From the NCBI RefSeq assembly GCF_002743375.1, contig NZ_PDZC01000002.1, forward strand, positions 310,001 to 374,000: a DNA stretch of 64,000 nucleotides, written 5' to 3'. Shown here piece by piece: positions 28,110-36,180 of this stretch. The stretch is from Sporosarcina sp. P34 (lineage in GTDB: Bacteria; Bacillota; Bacilli; Bacillales_A; Planococcaceae). The stretch's first letter is position 1. Every line of letters starts with the position of its first letter. Under the pieces are notes generated by a model. The model saw only the letters and a program-made list of their open reading frames with translations, ran no database searches and was not told the DNA's origin. The translations under genes were made by a program, and so were the position numbers.

Positions 28110-29210
28110 ATGCTGCAAATAGGTACCGTGATTCTCCAAGAACGAAGGCGACTTCAAATTACCCAGGATACCCTAGCTTCTTATTGCCAAGTATCGAAAG
28201 CTTCGGTGTCGAAATGGGAAAAGGGATTAAGTTATCCCGACATCACACTATTGCCAAAAATTGCTTCATATTTCGAATTGACCGTTGATGAACTACTTGG
28301 TTATGAACGACAACTTTCCAAAGAAGTCATCCAACACCATTATTATGAATTCGCATCTCGTTTTGGTAAAGAACCTTTTGAGTCAGTATTTATTGACGTA
28401 GAAGAAAAAGTTAAAGTGTACTTCCACGATCCTTCATTCCTCCTGCAGATGAGTATATTACTGCTCAATCATCATATGTTAAGTAGTGATAGTCCGTCTG
28501 TTTTACAGAAAACCAATCGCTGGTTAAAGCGAATTCGGCAAGTAAGTAACGATGTATGGGTCTTGCGTCAAGCTAATTCCTTACAGGCTACTGTGTCTCT
28601 CATGCAGTCCAATCCTGAAGCTACATTGGAATTATTAGATGGAGTAATTAAACCGAGTATTGGTGACGAAATTTTACTAGCAACTGCTCACGAACAACTT
28701 GGTGATCAAGAGGAAGCAATGCGTGTCATTCAAGTCATGATGTATCAAAACGTCATACAACTAGTCGGCAGCAGCCCGCTCTATTTACGACTTTCCGCAG
28801 CCAATCGACAAACTTTTAATGAAACCATTCATCGGATGAACGGATTGATTGAGCTATATGATTTGCGTACACTTCATCCGAATATGTGTCTGCAATTTTA
28901 TTTCAGCGTGGCGCAATGTGCTGCTCTTTCAGCTAACCGTGAGCTACTTTATCCATATCTTAACAAGTACGTGGATGTATGTGTTCGTGATTTACTCCCC
29001 TTTACATTACGCGGGGATGAATACTTCGATTTATTAGATGATTGGTTAGAACAATTAGATTTAGGAACAAATGCACTGCGTAATACTGAGATTATTAAGC
29101 GATCAATCATTGAATCGATGGATGCCGATTTCTTTGAACCTTTTAGGCAAGACGATGAAATGCACGAGTTACGACGACGATTACACTTTGGAATGGAGGG
29201 GCGTTCATGA
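28110..29210 (+). CDS. XRE-family regulator with a helical-repeat C-terminal domain
   Basis: A 366-residue protein. Residues about 8-65 are a Cro/CI-type helix-turn-helix (TQDTLASYCQVSKASVSKWEKGLSYPDITLLPKIASYF...VDELLGY). The remaining 300 residues are helix-rich and TPR-like (PEATLELLDGVI, LLATAHEQLGDQEEAMRVIQVM), which would fit a ligand- or peptide-binding repeat domain as in RRNPP regulators, but no family signature proves that. It is first in an operon with a PLDc_N protein and an ABC exporter (4-nt overlap with the next gene). A palindrome at 28051 is a likely autoregulatory site. Confidence 0.85.
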   Translation: MLQIGTVILQERRRLQITQDTLASYCQVSKASVSKWEKGLSYPDITLLPKIASYFELTVDELLGYERQLSKEVIQHHYYEFASRFGKEPFESVFIDVEEKVKVYFHDPSFLLQMSILLLNHHMLSSDSPSVLQKTNRWLKRIRQVSNDVWVLRQANSLQATVSLMQSNPEATLELLDGVIKPSIGDEILLATAHEQLGDQEEAMRVIQVMMYQNVIQLVGSSPLYLRLSAANRQTFNETIHRMNGLIELYDLRTLHPNMCLQFYFSVAQCAALSANRELLYPYLNKYVDVCVRDLLPFTLRGDEYFDLLDDWLEQLDLGTNALRNTEIIKRSIIESMDADFFEPFRQDDEMHELRRRLHFGMEGRS

Positions 29211-29434
29211 ACAACGATACGGCTTTACTTATGGAGTATCTACCATTTTTACTTCCTCTTATCATTTTGCAACTAGGATTGGCTATTTTCTCAGCGATAC
29301 ATGTTGTTCGTCATCCACACTATCGCTTTGGCAATCAAATCATGTGGTTGTTGATAGTTTTATTAATTCAATTTATCGGACCATTAATCTATTTCGTTTT
29401 TGGAAGAGGTGATGACAATAGTCGTGCAAATTAA
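29207..29434 (+). CDS. yxlE: PLDc_N-domain membrane protein, YxlE-like
   Basis: A 75-residue protein with two hydrophobic helices (residues about 10-30 and 43-66), the RHPHYRFGNQIMWLLIVL segment and FIGPLIYFVFGR. This is the phospholipase D nuclease N-terminal-like domain found alone in B. subtilis YxlE. In B. subtilis the sigY operon has yxlE-yxlF-yxlG in the same order as the three genes here; YxlE is reported as a negative regulator of sigma-Y activity. Here no sigma or anti-sigma gene is present and an XRE regulator takes its place. Overlaps its neighbours on both sides. Confidence 0.8.
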   Translation: MNNDTALLMEYLPFLLPLIILQLGLAIFSAIHVVRHPHYRFGNQIMWLLIVLLIQFIGPLIYFVFGRGDDNSRAN

Positions 29435-30314
29435 TGGTGTAACGAAGCGTTTCGGAGATCATGAAGTGCTCAAAGATATACATCTTCATATTCCCGAGCA
29501 TACAGTTTTCGGATTTGTCGGTGCAAATGGTTCTGGCAAAACGACATTGATGAAATGCATGCTAGGGTTATTACCACTCAATGCAGGATCCATTACAATT
29601 GCAGGTGAATCTGTAACATTTGGCGAAACAAAGTCCAATCAGTATGTCGGGTACTTGCCTGACGTTCCTGAATTTTATCCCTTCTATAACGCAACACAAT
29701 ACTTGGAGCTCTGCGCCGTTATTACGAATATGACGAAAACAGAACGACGAGGACGGATCCGGGAACTATTGGAACTAGTCGGATTAGCTGACACGACCTC
29801 ATTCATTAGCACGTATTCAAGGGGGATGAAACAGCGTTTAGGAATAGCTCAAGCACTGCTAAATCGTCCGAAATTGTTGATTTGTGATGAGCCTACTTCT
29901 GCTTTGGATCCAGCCGGTCGTGCGCAGATTCTTTCCATTTTAAAGCAAGCAAAAGCAGAGACAACTGTATTCTTTTCCACGCATATCGTATCGGATGCAG
30001 AACAAATCTGCGATCACGTCGCGATGTTGCATGAAGGGACCATTATATTCCAGGATGAACTGACTAATCTAAAGCAGCGAATAACAGGAGAATTTGTTTT
30101 TACCTTTACGATACCTGTAGCAGAAGTTCATGATCGATTGCAAAATACCCCATTCGAAATGAAGATCGACAGCGATCAATTAGTTGTAAGTTTACTTGAC
30201 GAAAGTACGCAATTGGCTTTCATGCAGGAACTCACCAACCAGAAAATCCTGATACAGTCGATGCAGCCCAAAACTCGTCTGCTTGAGCAGCTCGTGTTGG
30301 AGGTGCTTGGATGA
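29412..30314 (+). CDS. yxlF: ABC transporter ATP-binding protein, YxlF-like
   Basis: A 300-residue ABC-2-type ATPase. Walker A GANGSGKTT, signature YSRGMKQRLGIAQAL, Walker [14 protein letters not shown] and H-loop FFSTHIVSD are complete. The C-terminal 90 residues are the extra domain seen in DrrA/YxlF-type exporters. The start at ATG 29412 lies inside the end of the yxlE-like gene (23-nt overlap), so translation is coupled. It pairs with the permease that follows. The transported substrate is unknown. Confidence 0.9.
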   Translation: MTIVVQINGVTKRFGDHEVLKDIHLHIPEHTVFGFVGANGSGKTTLMKCMLGLLPLNAGSITIAGESVTFGETKSNQYVGYLPDVPEFYPFYNATQYLELCAVITNMTKTERRGRIRELLELVGLADTTSFISTYSRGMKQRLGIAQALLNRPKLLICDEPTSALDPAGRAQILSILKQAKAETTVFFSTHIVSDAEQICDHVAMLHEGTIIFQDELTNLKQRITGEFVFTFTIPVAEVHDRLQNTPFEMKIDSDQLVVSLLDESTQLAFMQELTNQKILIQSMQPKTRLLEQLVLEVLG

Positions 30315-31075
30315 ATCAATGGTTTGGTTTTTTGAAGAAGGAATGGTTTGAGAGTGTGAAGACGTATAAGTTATTGCTCGTTATCGTCATTTTTTCGATT
30401 TTAGGCATACTGAACCCGTTTACAGCGAAAATCACTCCGACCTTATTAGAACAATTCATGCCTGAAGGTACATTCGTTAATTTACCTGAACCTACCGCAC
30501 TCGATTCGTGGCTACAGTTTTATAAAAACGTTCCGCAAATGGGGCTAATTGTGTTCATACTATTATTCAGTACCATGATGTCGAAGGAATTAGAAAAAGG
30601 TACACTTGTGATCTTACTGACGAAAGGATTACATCGTAGTACCGTAATTACGGCTAAATTCTTTATGGCTCTTTGCTATTGGACACTGGCGATCACTCTG
30701 TCATTCACCATCACCTACGCTTATACGGCTTATTATTGGGATCAAAGTCAACTGCAACATCTGTTGTTTGCAGTCAGTTGCCTCTATGTATTCGGCATAC
30801 TTTTACTAGCGGTTACGTTATGGGGGAATACCTTATTCGCTACACCTTATGGAGGAACCCTGGTTACATTATTGGTCGTCATTGCATTATTTATTGCAGC
30901 CATATTTCCCAAGTCCGCCAATTGGAATCCCCTTGAGTTACTGACGGCTACGACACAGCTATTAACCGGTGAACTAACACCTTCAGACTTATGGATTCCT
31001 TATATTATCGCTTTATTTGCCGCAATTTTTGTCGTGCTGTTAACTATGACACATTTTAAAAGAAAATTACTTTGA
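30311..31075 (+). CDS. yxlG: ABC-2 family permease, YxlG-like
   Basis: A 254-residue membrane protein with six hydrophobic segments. The pattern [37 protein letters not shown] at the N-terminus and [27 protein letters not shown] match ABC-2 permeases of the YxlG/NatB type. It overlaps the ATPase gene by 4 nt. Its TGA stop (31073-31075) falls exactly where homology to a decayed guaC begins, so the operon seems to have been joined directly onto that remnant and may use its terminator. Confidence 0.85.
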   Translation: MNQWFGFLKKEWFESVKTYKLLLVIVIFSILGILNPFTAKITPTLLEQFMPEGTFVNLPEPTALDSWLQFYKNVPQMGLIVFILLFSTMMSKELEKGTLVILLTKGLHRSTVITAKFFMALCYWTLAITLSFTITYAYTAYYWDQSQLQHLLFAVSCLYVFGILLLAVTLWGNTLFATPYGGTLVTLLVVIALFIAAIFPKSANWNPLELLTATTQLLTGELTPSDLWIPYIIALFAAIFVVLLTMTHFKRKLL

Positions 31076-31383
31076 AAGCGTTGACATTGACGCTACAAAA
31101 GTTGGTATCGGACCAGGTAAAGTCTGTATTACGAAAATCAAAACAGGATTCGGAACAGTTGGCTGGCAACTTGTGGCTGTTCGCTTATGCGCGAAAGCCG
31201 CTTACAAACCAATCATTGCAGACGGTGGAATCCGCACACATGGCGACATCGCAAGGACAGATTGTAGAACAAGATCTTCAGTCTGCTATTTCTTATTCAG
31301 GTGGCAAGACTCTCCGTTCAATTCGCACTGTCGATTACGTGATTGTAAAGAACTCGATCTTCAATGGTGATAAAGTATTTTAA
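31074..31383 (+). pseudogene. guaC: Decayed GMP reductase (guaC) remnant
   Basis: From 31077 one frame reads [46 protein letters not shown], the IMP/GMP-binding part of GMP reductase (with its catalytic cysteine). Near 31253 the homology jumps frame to [34 protein letters not shown] and a TAA stop at 31381, which is the GuaC C-terminus. The first two-thirds of the gene and about 80 codons between the two blocks are missing, and substitutions such as TGFGTVGW have accumulated. The original guaC-like terminator remains after it. The longest uninterrupted frame here, 31072-31383, is an artefact for its first 180 nt. Confidence 0.88.
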
Positions 31384-31391
31384 TGAAGTTC

Positions 31392-31426
31392 AACCGGTTA
31401 GAGACTAGTGTCTAACCGGTTTTTGG
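31392..31426 (+). terminator. Terminator downstream of the guaC remnant
   Basis: AACCGGTTAGA pairs with TCTAACCGGTT, followed by TTTGG. It can also end the yxlEFG-like operon, which has no other terminator. Confidence 0.85.
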
Positions 31427-31471
31427 TGTCGTACTATATTTATACTTAACGTAGAGGTCATTGAAGTGTTT

Positions 31472-31687
31472 TTAAGAATTATATCCAAACGAAATTGCAA
31501 ATACCCATGCCAATATTGATAAGGCAATGATGACTGAACAGATTATCGTTATGATTAAGGTTAGGCTTTTGGGTATATCAGAACGATTTTTCCAAATAGC
31601 TATAAGTAATAACAAGCTGGCCACTATAATGATTAAAAAAATAGAAAGAAGCATATAACGCTCTTTAATTACAAACCATACATCCAT
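31472..31687 (-). CDS. Small membrane protein, 71 aa, two TM helices
   Basis: A 71-residue protein with hydrophobic helices at about residues 13-32 and 44-66, separated by a basic loop (WKNRSDIPK). AAAGGAG lies 9 nt upstream of ATG 31687. No family recognised. It stands alone between the guaC remnant and a long non-coding stretch, convergent with the yxlEFG-like operon. Real translation is likely from the ribosome site and composition. Confidence 0.6.
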   Translation of the reverse strand: MDVWFVIKERYMLLSIFLIIIVASLLLLIAIWKNRSDIPKSLTLIITIICSVIIALSILAWVFAISFGYNS

Positions 31688-32421
31688 TGTATTTTCTCCT
31701 TTCCGATAACTTTAAGTTAACAACTTAATTCTTTGAATGCATGAGTGAAGATCCTTTACATCAGACCGCACATGGTAAAGGAATAGTGGTTGAAACCCGT
31801 TGATCTGCGCTACAGCTGGAAGCACATGCGCCACCGTAATCATTAAATAGTTGCCCACTGTGATCAAAATCATGGTTCCAGTACATATTCAAAATCATAA
31901 GCGTGTGTTAATCCAATCACTCAAAAAAGCCGCTATAAAATCTTTCATTCAATTTCGATTCATTTAATAGCCCTTTTCAATCATTTGTAAATACTAAAGC
32001 CTAGGAGAATACTGTTTAACGGTATCCTCTGGGCTTTTATCCTTCCGTGACATAAAAAAGTCTATGAGTTTCTCTTGGGCCAATCCAACGATTTACTGCG
32101 GAATCCTAGAAAGTATTTAGACATTCAATTTAATCACTACTCTACGGTAAAATATAACACATTTCCACAACGGTCTGACTTGGGCCACACACAAAGTCAC
32201 TTAAATTAACACACCCGGCAGTTGTACAGATTAGTTCTTCACGCGCAACTTAACTTGCACGATTTGGTTTATTCTTAAATTGCTTAGCTTAGTCCCTTCC
32301 ACCGCTTTCAATCCAACTGGTAATCATTCAATTCAATTGAGAATAAAAGAGAATGCAGAACGTATACTATCATTTCTAAAGTTAATATACAAAGACATTT
32401 TACTATATAGAATCAATAATG
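31688..32421. other. Gene-poor stretch between the 71-aa gene and ahpC
   Basis: About 730 bases without a supported gene. It contains a terminator-like hairpin at 31996-32038 and several short unsupported frames on both strands, some perhaps decayed coding sequence. No tRNA, insertion sequence end or riboswitch was recognised. Together with the guaC remnant it marks a region of gene decay or past rearrangement. Confidence 0.5.
31996..32038 (+). terminator. Isolated terminator-like hairpin
   Basis: AAAGCC-AGGA-ATAC pairs with GTAT-CCT-GGGCTTT with small bulges, followed by TAT. No gene immediately upstream explains it; it may be left from a lost gene. Confidence 0.5.
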
Positions 32422-32475
32422 TTGACAACTCTGCACAGTTATATAATAATGATTGTGTAATTAGAATTATTATAT
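32422..32475 (+). promoter_or_regulatory. ahpCF promoter with PerR box
   Basis: TTGACA (32422-32427) with an AT-rich -10 region (TATAATAAT, 32442-32450) is followed by TTAGAATTATTATAT (32461-32475). That matches the Bacillus PerR box TTATAATNATTATAA at 12 of 14 defined positions. PerR is the iron-dependent peroxide repressor and ahpCF is a classic target. Confidence 0.7.
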
Positions 32476-32534
32476 TCTATAACTTGAACATGTGACTGCA
32501 TCAGTCATCAAAAACACTTTAGGAGGAATCATTC

Positions 32535-33104
32535 ATGTCAATGATCGGAAAGCAAATCGAAGAGTTTACAGCAAACGCGTACAACAGCGGTAACGGGGAA
32601 TTTATCGAGGTGACTCAGGAAAACTTTAAAGGCAAATGGAGCGTAGTCTGCTTCTATCCGGCTGACTTCACATTTGTCTGCCCTACTGAACTCGAAGACC
32701 TTCAGAACCAGTACGAAACATTGAAAGGCCTTGATACGGAAGTATACTCCGTTTCAACGGACACACACTTCACGCACAAAGCATGGCACGACCACTCAGA
32801 TGCCATCAGCAGTTTGCGCTACATCATGATCGGTGACCCATCACAGAAAATCTCCCGCATTTTCGATGTGCTGGACGAAGAAGCAGGTCTGGCACAACGC
32901 GGTACGTTTATCATCGATCCAGATGGCGTCGTGCAGGCAGCGGAAATCAACGCAGACGGAATCGGTCGTGACGCAAGCGTTCTAGTCAATAAAATCAAAG
33001 CAGCACAATATGTCCGCAACAATCCGGGTGAAGTATGTCCGGCTAAATGGCAGGAAGGCAGCGAAACACTGAAGCCAAGCCTGGATCTTGTAGGGAAAAT
33101 TTAA
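32535..33104 (+). CDS. ahpC: Alkyl hydroperoxide reductase subunit C (2-Cys peroxiredoxin)
   Basis: A 189-residue typical 2-Cys peroxiredoxin that reduces hydrogen peroxide and organic hydroperoxides. The peroxidatic cysteine is in DFTFVCPTE (about residue 49) and the resolving cysteine in GEVCPAKW (about residue 168). AhpF, encoded 13 nt downstream, reduces it. AGGAGG precedes the ATG by 8 nt. Preceded by a PerR box. The base composition of this gene and ahpF is visibly richer in G+C than the neighbours. Confidence 0.96.
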   Translation: MSMIGKQIEEFTANAYNSGNGEFIEVTQENFKGKWSVVCFYPADFTFVCPTELEDLQNQYETLKGLDTEVYSVSTDTHFTHKAWHDHSDAISSLRYIMIGDPSQKISRIFDVLDEEAGLAQRGTFIIDPDGVVQAAEINADGIGRDASVLVNKIKAAQYVRNNPGEVCPAKWQEGSETLKPSLDLVGKI

Positions 33105-33117
33105 GGAGACGGTTCAT

Positions 33118-34656
33118 ATGTTAGATGCGAATATTAAAGCGCAGTTAGCTCAATATCTCGAGATGATGGAAAAGGAAGTCCAGCTGAAGATCAGCGTGGG
33201 CTCTGACAAAATATCACAGGACATGCAGGAGCTAGTGGATGAACTAGCCTCCATGTCTTCCCTCATCAAAGTAGAGAAAGCAGAATTGGAAAGAACCCCA
33301 AGTTTCAGTGTCAACCGCCCTGGCGAAGATACCGGCATCGTGTTTGCCGGTATTCCGCTAGGCCATGAATTTACCTCACTCGTCTTGGCTTTGCTGCATG
33401 TGAGCGGCAGAGCGCCTAAAGTCGACGAACGGGTGATCGAGCAAGTGAAGAACATCGAAGGCGCGCATCATTTTGAATCCTATATCAGCCTGAGCTGCCA
33501 GAACTGTCCGGAAGTCGTACAGGCGCTGAACATCATGAGCGTACTAAATCCCAATATCACGCACACGATGATCGACGGCGCAGCCTTTAAGGATGAAGTG
33601 GAAAGCAAAAACATCATGGCGGTTCCGACCGTTCACTTAAACGGCGAACCATTCACGAGCGGCCGCAAAACAATCGAGGAAATCCTTGCGGAAATGGGAA
33701 GCGGCCTGGATGCATCCGACTTTGAAGACAAAGAACCATTCGATGTGCTCGTTGTCGGCGGTGGGCCTGCAGGCGCTAGCGCAGCGATCTACGCTGCCCG
33801 CAAAGGGATCCGCACAGGCATCATCGCTGATCGTTTCGGTGGCCAGATCCTGGATACCGCAACGATTGAGAACTTCATCAGCGTCAACCGCACGGAAGGA
33901 CCGAAACTTGCGGCAAGCCTTGAAGAACACGTGAAAGAATACGATATCGATATCATGAACCTGCAGACAGCGAAACGTCTGGAGAAAAAGGAACTCATTG
34001 AAATCGAACTGGAAAATGGCGCAGTTCTCAAAAGCAAGACCGTTATCCTGTCGACGGGAGCACGCTGGCGCAACATTGGCGTACCGGGCGAAGCGGAATT
34101 CCGCAACAAAGGCGTTGCCTACTGCCCGCACTGCGACGGACCTTTGTTTGAAGGCAAGAACGTGGCAGTAGTTGGCGGCGGAAACTCGGGCATCGAAGCG
34201 GCGATCGACCTGGCAGGCATTGCAAGTCATGTCACCGTGCTCGAATTCGCACCGGAACTCAAAGCAGACGCGGTCTTGCAGGAACGCTTGAACAGCCTGC
34301 CGAACGCGAAGGTGCTGACGAACGTCCAAACGAAGGAAATCACCGGCACTGATAAAGTCAACGGCGTCACGTATACAGACCGTGATTCCGGTGAGGAGCA
34401 TCATATCGAACTGGACGGCATATTCATCCAAATCGGACTCGTGCCGAACACGGACTGGCTCGGCGATTCAGTCGAACGCAACCGATTCGGTGAGATTGTG
34501 ATCGATAAAAAAGGCGCGACGAGCGTACCCGGCGTATTTGCGGCGGGCGACTGCGCAGACGAGCCATACAAACAGATCATCATCTCCATGGGCTCCGGCG
34601 CCACCGCTTCCCTCAGCGCGTTCGATTATCTTGTACGCAGTAAAGTGGAAGTCTAA
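33118..34656 (+). CDS. ahpF: Alkyl hydroperoxide reductase subunit F
   Basis: A 512-residue flavoprotein. The N-terminal tandem thioredoxin-like domain carries the redox centre CQNC ([12 protein letters not shown], about residues 128-131). The FAD-binding region [10 protein letters not shown], the NAD(P)H-binding GGGNSG and the thioredoxin-reductase-type redox site CPHCDGP (about residue 337) follow. It passes electrons from NADH to AhpC. Its codon third positions are GC-rich compared with genes around it. Transcribed with ahpC and followed by a strong terminator. Confidence 0.96.
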   Translation: MLDANIKAQLAQYLEMMEKEVQLKISVGSDKISQDMQELVDELASMSSLIKVEKAELERTPSFSVNRPGEDTGIVFAGIPLGHEFTSLVLALLHVSGRAPKVDERVIEQVKNIEGAHHFESYISLSCQNCPEVVQALNIMSVLNPNITHTMIDGAAFKDEVESKNIMAVPTVHLNGEPFTSGRKTIEEILAEMGSGLDASDFEDKEPFDVLVVGGGPAGASAAIYAARKGIRTGIIADRFGGQILDTATIENFISVNRTEGPKLAASLEEHVKEYDIDIMNLQTAKRLEKKELIEIELENGAVLKSKTVILSTGARWRNIGVPGEAEFRNKGVAYCPHCDGPLFEGKNVAVVGGGNSGIEAAIDLAGIASHVTVLEFAPELKADAVLQERLNSLPNAKVLTNVQTKEITGTDKVNGVTYTDRDSGEEHHIELDGIFIQIGLVPNTDWLGDSVERNRFGEIVIDKKGATSVPGVFAAGDCADEPYKQIIISMGSGATASLSAFDYLVRSKVEV

Positions 34657-34661
34657 TAATG

Positions 34662-34707
34662 AAAAGATGCAGGAAGGCTATACGCCCTTCTGCATCTTTT
34701 TTTGTAT
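34662..34707 (+). terminator. Terminator of ahpCF
   Basis: AAAAGATGCAG-AAGGC pairs with GCCCTT-CTGCATCTTTT, followed by TTT. Confidence 0.88.
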
Positions 34708-34714
34708 TTTGCTC

Positions 34715-35668
34715 TTACTCTTCCACTGCAAGTCGGAATTTATTTTCGAATAGACTCGCCATTAAGGCGCCAATTGTTAAGTTCATTACCATATTGGCAA
34801 CAGCCGGTACAGCTGCGAGTGATCCGAAGTGCTCCATCGCAAGTGTTGCGGCAAGGGCGGTGTTGCAAATACCTGTATGGAATAAAATCGCGCGGGCGTT
34901 GCGCTCGGGTACGCCTAGCCATCTGGAGATGAAGTAGCCAGCGCCCATTGGGATACTAACTTGTAATGTGACTGCTACGAATACAAGAGGTAGCACGGAC
35001 AAGTTCTCAGATAGTGCTTGCTGGGCATTGGAGATGACCGATAGGATGACTAAAAATAGAGCAAGCTGGGACAAGACTCCCGTATATGGTTTGAACTTCT
35101 CCACTTGCCGCTCAAACTTCCACTGGATCAGTAAACCACCAATCAAAGGGAAGAACACGATATAAATAATATTAAGAAATAAAGGCCAGAATTCAATGGG
35201 AATAAATCGTCCCGCAAATGTCTGCAATAAAACCGGCGTCAACACAGGGGAAATGAATGTGTCAAGTGTCGCCATCGTAATACTAAGCGCTACTTCTCCT
35301 CCTGCAATGAATGTATAAATATTTGCAGACGTTCCGCTTGGTACGGTACCTGCCAAAATAATACCGGTTGCGATCTCCGCTTGATTGCCGAAAAATATAT
35401 AGGCAATTCCTATTGATACTCCGACCATGATCGTCCATTTCAGCAGGATGCCAAGTAAAGCATATTTTGGGTTTTTGATGACCTCGAGCAATTTCTCTGA
35501 CGAAAGCGATAAGCCCATCAGAAAGAAGATCGTCCCTAATCCAAAGCCCGTCAGTTGCCGGATTGAAATGAACGCATCCGGAATAGCGTAGGCAATGATG
35601 GATAAGAGTACGATCCAAAGTGGTAAATATTTTGAAATAATTTTTGATACGGTTTGTATGGTTTTCAT
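34715..35668 (-). CDS. Bile acid:sodium symporter (BASS) family transporter
   Basis: A 317-residue membrane protein with about ten hydrophobic helices. BASS features are visible as FLMGLSLSSEKLLEVIKNP, AGTVPSGTSANIYTFIAGGEVALSITMATL (the sodium-binding crossover region) and the C-terminal FHTGICNTALAATLAMEHFG. Bacterial members take up organic acids such as pantoate or ketopantoate, or are of unknown specificity. RBS GGAGGAG before the ATG. The 21-bp repeat array lies just upstream, between it and the catabolic operon, which makes co-transcription with that operon unclear. Confidence 0.88.
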   Translation of the reverse strand: MKTIQTVSKIISKYLPLWIVLLSIIAYAIPDAFISIRQLTGFGLGTIFFLMGLSLSSEKLLEVIKNPKYALLGILLKWTIMVGVSIGIAYIFFGNQAEIATGIILAGTVPSGTSANIYTFIAGGEVALSITMATLDTFISPVLTPVLLQTFAGRFIPIEFWPLFLNIIYIVFFPLIGGLLIQWKFERQVEKFKPYTGVLSQLALFLVILSVISNAQQALSENLSVLPLVFVAVTLQVSIPMGAGYFISRWLGVPERNARAILFHTGICNTALAATLAMEHFGSLAAVPAVANMVMNLTIGALMASLFENKFRLAVEE

Positions 35669-35708
35669 TTATTTCTCCTCCTTGCGAGGAAGTCCGTCTA
35701 TGTTTTTT

Positions 35709-35870
35709 GTTAGGAGCGGTTAGACACTTGCTTTGAGCGCTAATCGAAGTACTATGATCAGTCAAAGACCATGTATGAGCGGTTAAAGCATTCGATAGAG
35801 CACTCGAGCCGCAACTATGAGCGCTTTCCATGAACCTTTGAGCGCTCTCCTTAAAAACATCGCTCCTAAC
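35709..35870. repeat. 21-bp periodic GAGCG array (copy 2)
   Basis: The core GAGCG starts at 35714, 35735, 35777, 35819 and 35840; the two missing phases hold one-base variants, GATCA at 35756 and GAGCA at 35798; the last phase, 35861, holds the inverse CGCTC. All eight steps are exactly 21 bp. The first and last units form a perfect 10-bp inverted pair, GTTAGGAGCG and CGCTCCTAAC. It begins directly at the stop codon of the zinc-ribbon gene (35871) and ends about 40 nt before the BASS gene start. Same unit and layout as the array at 16269. Confidence 0.9.
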
Positions 35871-36176
35871 TCAGCATTTCCGATAAATATACGCCCCATC
35901 CTCTACATGATCCAATTCCGTCATGTCCCCAATCTGAACATTTCCATCCATTCTTACGGTAACCTTCGCTTTAGATTCTTCCAATTGAATAAGTGCCACG
36001 GTATAAGGAGCGAGATGAGCAAATTCTGCAGGTGCGATATGGATATCGGTATAGCTGTAAACCGAACCCCTCGAAGATACGTCTCGCTCTTGCAGCTTGC
36101 CTGTTCCGCAACTCGGACAACGGTATTTATTCGAAACACTGGCATATTCACACTGATCGCATTGATAGACTTTCAT
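35871..36176 (-). CDS. DUF35 OB-fold protein with rubredoxin-like zinc ribbon
   Basis: A 101-residue protein. The zinc ribbon has CDQCEYASVSNKYRCPSCG (two CxxC pairs, residues 6-24), followed by an OB-fold (GSVYSYTDIHIAP...YTVALIQLEESKAKVTVRM). DUF35 proteins are obligate partners of the thiolase-like proteins encoded next to them and help bind acyl-CoA in SCP2-thiolase and HMG-CoA-synthase complexes. Here it follows the thiolase gene by 4 nt. It is the last gene of the TRAP/CoA operon. Confidence 0.88.
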   Translation of the reverse strand: MKVYQCDQCEYASVSNKYRCPSCGTGKLQERDVSSRGSVYSYTDIHIAPAEFAHLAPYTVALIQLEESKAKVTVRMDGNVQIGDMTELDHVEDGAYIYRKC

Positions 36177-36180
36177 CTCT

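Noticed and set aside
31072..31383. 103-aa open frame on the plus strand
   Set aside because: Only its last 40 codons have meaning (GuaC C-terminus); the rest reads guaC out of frame.
31712..31873. Open frame of 53 codons on the minus strand (MILITVGNYL...)
   Set aside because: No ribosome site, no known family and no codon signal; kept only as part of the gene-poor region.
33637..34431. Long antisense open frame (264 codons) opposite ahpF
   Set aside because: Caused by GC-rich codon use of ahpF; no ribosome site or protein family.
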